DNA of 10,033 bases, taken from Desulfuromonadaceae bacterium. GTDB taxonomy: Bacteria > Desulfobacterota > Desulfuromonadia > Desulfuromonadales > Geopsychrobacteraceae. The stretch is from positions 1 through 10,033 of the forward strand of contig JADGED010000040.1 of NCBI GenBank assembly GCA_016744555.1, in the 5' to 3' direction. Below the pieces are notes generated by a model. That model made no database searches. It saw only the letters and a list, made by a program, of their open reading frames with translations, and had not been told where the DNA came from. Of this stretch, positions 6,661 through 10,033 are shown one piece after another. Each line of letters opens with the position of its first letter. Within the stretch, counting starts at the first letter, position 1. A program made the translations under genes and the position numbers.

Positions 6661-7155
6661 TCAGTGGCGAGTTTGCCCTGTCGCTAACGCTTGTGAATAA
6701 AACGCTGGCAATTCCTTAGGTGGCTCGGTATCAACTTCTAGTAATTCAATAACAAAAGTCAAAGTCTTACCAGCCAAAGGGTGATTAGCATTAACAGTGA
6801 CGGTCTCTTCGGTCAATTTATCGACCATGAGCAGCAATAAGCTACCATCAGCTTGAGTAACTTCTAGTTGGCCACCTTCGGTAATCTCAAGATTTTTTGG
6901 CAATTCAGTGCGCTTAAGTACTTCGATCATTGCAGGATTAGTTTCGCCATACGCCTGAGATGGTTCGATAACAACAGTTTTTGTCTCTCCCTGAGACATG
7001 CCAACAACTGCTGCTTCAAAACCTTTGACCACCTCGTCTCTGCCGATAATAAACGACAGTGGAGTATCCTCAGGAGACGCATCGAAAATTGTACCATCTG
7101 CTAGAGTGCCGGTGTATTTAACCGTTACGGTATTGTTGTGAGCTGGGCGAATCAT
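6661..7155 (-). CDS. SlyD/SlpA-like FKBP-type peptidyl-prolyl cis-trans isomerase
   Basis: This is a cytoplasmic prolyl isomerase and folding helper. Residues 9-28 carry the FKBP start (VTVKYTGTLADGTIFDAS), followed by PLSFIIGRDEVVKGFE and the QGETKTVVIEPSQAYGE region that leads into the insert-in-flap chaperone domain (about 70-125). The domain ends with the family motif NHPLAGKTLTFVIELLEV at 124-141. The tail (142-164) ends QTRH and lacks the His- and Cys-rich metal-binding extension of Escherichia coli SlyD, so a nickel-delivery role is not supported. There is no signal peptide. AGAGG lies 5 nt before the ATG. It follows ssb by 52 nt with no terminator in the gap, so cotranscription is likely. 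Confidence 0.92.
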   Translation of the reverse strand: MIRPAHNNTVTVKYTGTLADGTIFDASPEDTPLSFIIGRDEVVKGFEAAVVGMSQGETKTVVIEPSQAYGETNPAMIEVLKRTELPKNLEITEGGQLEVTQADGSLLLLMVDKLTEETVTVNANHPLAGKTLTFVIELLEVDTEPPKELPAFYSQALATGQTRH

Positions 7156-7207
7156 AGTAACCTCTCAATATATACGTTGATCTTATACGAAAAGAAAAAG
7201 GGTCTAA

Positions 7208-7762
7208 TTAAAAGGGGATTTCATCATCGGGATTAAACACCGGTTCTTCAAACCCACCGCCTTGTTGTTGATTATTTTGATAGCCGCCCCCTTGGTTCTG
7301 CTGCTGTTGCTGGCCACCGCCATAATTGCCTCCGCCCTGATTTTGACTTTGCGCTTGCGGCTGTGCTTGCTGGCCCTGAGAGCCCTGGTTACTACTTTGG
7401 CCACCATAACTACCACCGCCCTGCTGATTATCATCGCGGCTGCCAAGCATTTGCATTTCGTTCATAACGACTTCGGAGATATAGCGCTTGTTACCATCAC
7501 GATCATCGTAGGAACGGTTTTGAATTTTACCTTCGATATAAACCTGTTTACCTTTATGGAGAAATTTACCGCAAATTTCTGCTAACTGACGCCACGCAAC
7601 AATATTGTGCCACTCAGTTTTGGTTTGTTTATTACCTTCACGATCTTTAAATCGCTCAGTAGTTGCCAAAGAAAATGTAGTAACCGCTGTCCCAGACGGG
7701 GTGTAACGTAATTCTGGATCCTTGCCCAAATTACCAACCAGAATAACCTTATTAACCGACAT
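7208..7762 (-). CDS. ssb: Single-stranded DNA-binding protein
   Basis: This protein binds single-stranded DNA during replication, repair and recombination. The OB fold occupies residues 1-110: MSVNKVILVGNLGKDPELRY at the start, then W51HNIVAW and the KGKQVYIEGKIQNRSY segment. A long Gly/Gln-rich disordered linker (about 112-172) leads to the acidic tip DDEIPF (179-184), which recruits partner proteins. The frame is open 12 codons further upstream to 7798, but the start at 7762 is chosen because a perfect AGGAGG (7768-7773) lies 5 nt before it and because SSB proteins begin at this MSVNKV sequence. No convincing -35/-10 pair was found upstream. The next gene in the same direction is the FKBP isomerase. 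Confidence 0.97.
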   Translation of the reverse strand: MSVNKVILVGNLGKDPELRYTPSGTAVTTFSLATTERFKDREGNKQTKTEWHNIVAWRQLAEICGKFLHKGKQVYIEGKIQNRSYDDRDGNKRYISEVVMNEMQMLGSRDDNQQGGGSYGGQSSNQGSQGQQAQPQAQSQNQGGGNYGGGQQQQQNQGGGYQNNQQQGGGFEEPVFNPDDEIPF

Positions 7763-7955
7763 GTTTTCCTCCTCTTTATTGCACTTGTGAAACGTCAAAA
7801 GTTAGTGTCAATGTCCAAATGCCCATCACTGCGCACAACATCGGCAGAATGTGTATTTTCTAAAATCGACATACTACACATATTGAAAGATTACCGAAAG
7901 TCAAATTCATAAATACTCCTACTGCGCCATTACTAAAACATAAAATTACCCATTT

Positions 7956-7982
7956 AAAGCATGGGGCAACCACAGCTTTTTT
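7956..7982 (+). terminator. Weak hairpin followed by a T run
   Basis: AAAGC (7956-7960) pairs with GCTTT (7975-7979), and inside it TGG pairs with CCA around a GGCAA loop after a small internal loop. T residues continue to 7982. It looks like a weak plus-strand terminator, though no plus-strand gene precedes it. It could also be part of a longer leader structure. Confidence 0.25.
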
Positions 7983-8143
7983 GCAATTATCATCTATTAT
8001 ATTGACCTCAAAACTCACGATATATTTAACACCCATCTGCCGATGGATTACATTTCATAATTCTATGGTGATGTGACTTTATTTTATGAAAGGATTTTTG
8101 CAAAATGGGGTTCTTGGGCTTAAGTTCGATTACTGCAGACATA

Positions 8144-8158
8144 AACACTATGTTTTGA
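8144..8158. repeat. 15-bp sequence shared with the small membrane gene upstream region (copy 2)
   Basis: AACACTATGTTTTGA is identical to 6222-6236. Here it extends to a 13-bp dyad AAACA-CTA-TGTTT (8143-8155). It lies about 165 nt upstream of the predicted sigma-54 transcription start, within the range used by enhancer-binding activators. The nearby CAAAAC-C-GTGTT (8205-8216) is a related sequence in the other orientation. Confidence 0.45.
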
Positions 8159-8290
8159 AAATCTCTTAAATCGAAGTTAGCGCAGACTGGTGGGCAAATG
8201 TTACCAAAACCGTGTTGGAAAAATTTACACAAAATAAAACTTTTATCGTTATAGATTAGTAGCTTACCGAAGATACTAACATAATTTGCT

Positions 8291-8306
8291 GGGCATTTTT
8301 CTTGCA
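8291..8306 (+). promoter_or_regulatory. Sigma-54 (RpoN) promoter for the PEP-CTERM gene
   Basis: GGGCAT-N5-TTGCA matches the -24/-12 consensus TGGCAC-N5-TTGCA. The invariant GG (8292-8293) and GC (8304-8305) are separated by exactly 10 nt. Transcription would start near 8317, giving a leader of about 50 nt with AAAGGAA before the ATG. Many PEP-CTERM genes are known to be activated by RpoN with the PrsK/PrsR two-component system, so the match fits the gene behind it. Confidence 0.7.
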
Positions 8307-8366
8307 TTTAATATCACAATATCATGACTTTTTAATAGGCAACTTTTATTAAGAAAGGAATTTGAT

Positions 8367-9224
8367 ATGAAACGTAATGCCCTCAAGCAGAGTCTTGTCA
8401 CCACCCTTTCTTTTTTAACCTTGCTGATTTTCAGCAGTACAACTTTCGCACTCTCAACCGTGACAACATCCAGTTCCCTTAATTGGCAGGGATTGTCGTT
8501 TATTGTTGACGGATACGATGTAAGCACTTCTATCGAGTGGGCTGAGCATGAGTATTCAAATCTTGGAGCGTATGCAAATGACGATGCAGCAGTATCTGAT
8601 TTCAATAGTGATGGAGCGCGAGTTATTGACCACGGTCCGTGGAGGACGCTTGACCTATCGGCAGCAACAGACAATGCGACGGGAAATGTCTCCACAACTG
8701 CTAGTTATTTGTCCACTCAGGTATCGGCCTCCGCAGATGGCGTTGCGACAATAGATGCAGCAGCAAATGCTGACCTCCACCGAACAGGTGACTTCATGTT
8801 GTTTTACGCTCCAGGCGGGGAGGAAGAATATTATGCTGATGAAGAAAATTACGGAGGATATGGTTACCATCTAAACCTGACAATTCCCTACACAATGCTA
8901 ATTGATAGTTTTGGAGATAACAATTGGTCATTCTCTTTAATTGAATTAACATTGAGCAAAACAACTTATGTGGATTCAGTTGGAACAACTGTTGAGTATG
9001 GATACGATAGTATCTCTAATCTTTCCAGCTCAGGACTGCTAAGTATATCCGCTGATTTAAAACTTGATGAATTCTATAGCTTGAACGCACATATCTATTC
9101 AGCGGTTGAAGCAACTGAAAATACTCCTGCTCCTGCTCCAGTTCCAGAGCCATCCACCATCCTTCTCCTTGGCAGCGGACTTTTAGGTTTTGGCTGGTAC
9201 AGAAGAAAGCAAAAGAAAGCTTAG
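8367..9224 (+). CDS. PEP-CTERM sorting domain-containing exported protein
   Basis: This is an exported protein predicted to be processed by an exosortase (EpsH/Xrt family) and sent to the envelope or exopolysaccharide matrix. It has a signal peptide with basic residues (MKRNALK) and a hydrophobic core to about residue 26, with likely cleavage after TFA (28). A 220-residue Ser/Thr/Asn/Tyr-rich body follows with no recognised domain and an acidic Tyr/Gly patch (about 151-167). A Pro/Ala linker (254-259) leads to the sorting signal: VPEPS (259-263), a hydrophobic helix (264-277) and a basic end RRKQKKA. The sequon-like NxS/T sites and lack of Cys suit a surface protein. AGGA lies 7 nt before the ATG. 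A sigma-54 promoter lies upstream and a strong terminator downstream, so it is probably monocistronic. No exosortase gene is in the window. Confidence 0.92.
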   Translation: MKRNALKQSLVTTLSFLTLLIFSSTTFALSTVTTSSSLNWQGLSFIVDGYDVSTSIEWAEHEYSNLGAYANDDAAVSDFNSDGARVIDHGPWRTLDLSAATDNATGNVSTTASYLSTQVSASADGVATIDAAANADLHRTGDFMLFYAPGGEEEYYADEENYGGYGYHLNLTIPYTMLIDSFGDNNWSFSLIELTLSKTTYVDSVGTTVEYGYDSISNLSSSGLLSISADLKLDEFYSLNAHIYSAVEATENTPAPAPVPEPSTILLLGSGLLGFGWYRRKQKKA

Positions 9225-9249
9225 TAGTATTTCAACATAATCAAACCGA

Positions 9250-9278
9250 AGCGGGGTCAGCAATGGCTCCGCTTTTTT
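9250..9278 (+). terminator. Strong intrinsic terminator after the PEP-CTERM gene
   Basis: AGCGGGGTC (9250-9258) pairs with GGCTCCGCT (9265-9273) as a 9-bp stem with two G-U pairs and a six-base AGCAAT loop, followed by a T run ending at 9278. It begins 25 nt past the stop codon of the plus-strand gene. The remaining 180 nt to the hemerythrin stop show no gene. Confidence 0.88.
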
Positions 9279-9459
9279 ACTCTCAAAAATCAATATTCAC
9301 CTATAAAAGTGCTATTCAAGTAGAGACAGATCGATTTTTAAAGCTAGCAACTTAAATCTTACATGAAGAACTGAGGCGTGGTTGTTCCTGGTTGAAAATT
9401 AGCACTAATCAGGATCAATAATGGCGGTCAGTGGCGGCCATACATGCATTTTGGTATGG

Positions 9460-9939
9460 TTATCCAAGGTTCCTCGTATGTGTATTCTTCGATAGAGGGT
9501 GGTCTGGATTCTGGCGGAGAAATGCCTCTTTGGCTTTCTCACTGAGTTGAAATACGAAAGCCCCGAAATCTTTATCAACCTGGGCAATATGTTCCAGCAA
9601 CCAGTCTTTTAAAAACTCACTCAACTCATAGCCTGCAATTCTTTCCCCAGCCCGATGCCTGTCGTGCAACCGGGTTACTTTTACCCTGAAGGCGTCATGT
9701 GCTGCCAAGTGCGCATCCTGGTCTGGATAATTATTCTCCCGCATTGCTGATTCCTCGGAGGTAAAATGGTCTTCGACATAGCAGAGCAGTTTCGCCAGTA
9801 CTTTTGAGGTTGTGTCTTCCTCCTCCCTCGTTTCGAGGGACATGTAGAGTTCGTTTATCATGTTGACGATCATCGTGTGCTGCAGGTCAATATGCGGCAA
9901 ACCCAGCTCGTATTGTTCTTTCCACTCGAAAAACACCAT
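9460..9939 (-). CDS. Bacteriohemerythrin (single-domain di-iron O2-binding protein)
   Basis: This is a soluble cytoplasmic hemerythrin that binds O2 reversibly at a non-heme di-iron site. Such proteins store, deliver or scavenge oxygen, or sense it. All seven iron ligands are present at canonical spacing: H21 (DLQH), H58 and E62 (DHFTSEE), H77 and H81 (HLAAH), H117 (LEHI) and D122 (QVDKD). W6, Y10 and G13 in the N-terminal loop also match the family. Residues 1-130 form the four-helix bundle; a polar tail of about 25 residues follows. There is no signal peptide or fused signalling domain. GGAG lies 11 nt before the ATG, a little far. It is convergent with the PEP-CTERM gene and has its own promoter. 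Confidence 0.95.
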   Translation of the reverse strand: MVFFEWKEQYELGLPHIDLQHTMIVNMINELYMSLETREEEDTTSKVLAKLLCYVEDHFTSEESAMRENNYPDQDAHLAAHDAFRVKVTRLHDRHRAGERIAGYELSEFLKDWLLEHIAQVDKDFGAFVFQLSEKAKEAFLRQNPDHPLSKNTHTRNLG

Positions 9940-9974
9940 GAAGATATTTTCTCCTTACAGATTAAGTGCCTTGC

Positions 9975-10003
9975 ATTATAGCGCACCTGGACGGACTTAT
10001 TAT
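9975..10003 (-). promoter_or_regulatory. Promoter for the bacteriohemerythrin gene
   Basis: On the minus strand a perfect -10 TATAAT lies at 9975-9980, about 35 nt upstream of the ATG. At 17-nt spacing the -35 position (9998-10003) reads ATAATA, a poor match, so an activator may be needed. A TCCTT-AAA-AAGGA dyad at 10003-10015 lies next to the weak -35 position and could be such a site. Confidence 0.5.
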
Positions 10004-10033
10004 CCTTAAAAAGGACACCTGATTGCATATTCT

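Larger units (their letters stand above)
7763..8366. other. 604-nt divergent intergenic region between ssb and the PEP-CTERM gene
   Basis: The region holds the ssb leader on its left and, on its right, the regulatory DNA of the PEP-CTERM gene. That DNA has a sigma-54 type -24/-12 promoter at 8291-8306, a repeated 15-bp dyad at 8144-8158, an imperfect dyad CCAAAAC-C-GTGTTGG at 8204-8218, and an AAGATACT half-site at 8270-8277. A hairpin with a T run lies at 7956-7982. No protein gene is supported: the minus-strand frame at 8026-8307 lacks a ribosome site and any recognisable domain. Confidence 0.6.

Noticed and set aside
7262..7585. 107-codon plus-strand frame antisense to ssb
   Set aside because: Its Leu/Ala/Ile-rich product is the reverse reading of the Gly/Gln-rich SSB linker, with no independent support.
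7763..7798. Twelve extra N-terminal codons for SSB
   Set aside because: AGGAGG lies within this stretch, immediately before the MSVNKV start that is usual for the family.
7956..7990. Possible c-di-GMP (GEMM) riboswitch, prompted by GGGGCAACC-like sequence in a c-di-GMP/PEP-CTERM context
   Set aside because: The conserved GACGCAAAGC core, the tetraloop receptor and the downstream GGGCUACC-type strand are all missing.
8026..8307. 93-codon minus-strand open frame in the ssb/PEP-CTERM intergenic region
   Set aside because: It has no ribosome-binding site before its ATG and no recognisable domain, and it lies across the sigma-54 promoter and putative activator sites of the plus-strand gene.
9421..9441. 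ATGGC/GCCAT hairpin past the hemerythrin stop as its terminator
   Set aside because: The stem is 5 bp with an 11-nt loop and is not followed by a real T run on the minus strand.

Overview
The window is about 10 kb of moderately AT-rich bacterial chromosome with eight confident protein genes, one of them cut by the left edge, plus one small membrane-protein gene called with less certainty. The gene mix suggests an anaerobic or microaerophilic, motile, surface-attached Gram-negative bacterium, most likely a Desulfuromonadales-type deltaproteobacterium. The mix comprises a double-CZB chemoreceptor, a heme-binding Tll0287-like diguanylate cyclase, a NapH/YccM-type iron-sulfur membrane protein, a bacteriohemerythrin, and a PEP-CTERM protein behind a sigma-54 promoter. 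The taxon is an inference from families and composition, not from a marker gene. No mobile element, CRISPR array, tRNA or rRNA was seen.

Layout. Positions 1-1116 (+) hold the C-terminal part of an FAD glycerol-3-phosphate dehydrogenase. It converges, with 6 nt between stop codons, on a 719-residue chemoreceptor (1123-3282, -) with two extracytoplasmic CZB-like domains. Next is a 439-residue diguanylate cyclase (3480-4799, -) with a CxxCH heme motif in its extracytoplasmic sensor. A membrane polyferredoxin (5073-6077, -) follows. Divergent from it is a 59-residue membrane protein gene (6303-6482, +) behind a sigma-70-like promoter overlapped by a perfect 18-bp palindrome. A SlyD-like FKBP isomerase (6661-7155, -) lies downstream of ssb (7208-7762, -), probably as one unit. 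After a 604-nt divergent intergenic region comes the PEP-CTERM gene (8367-9224, +) with a clear terminator. A bacteriohemerythrin (9460-9939, -) ends the window.

How the parts fit. Several genes sense or handle redox and metal signals: the CZB receptor, the heme-type cyclase, the polyferredoxin and the hemerythrin. The cyclase (c-di-GMP) and the PEP-CTERM protein (exopolysaccharide-linked surface sorting) both point to a switch between swimming and an attached or flocculated state. Nothing shows that these genes form one system; most appear to be separate transcription units with their own promoters or terminators.

The least explained material is non-coding. It includes a structured plus-strand element at 3410-3494 ending in eight T residues, whose hairpin loop is complementary to an upstream segment. 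There is also a 15-bp sequence repeated exactly upstream of the small membrane-protein gene and upstream of the PEP-CTERM gene, and an 18-bp palindrome whose half-sites recur in the same two intergenic regions. I found no complete, convincing undescribed multi-gene system.
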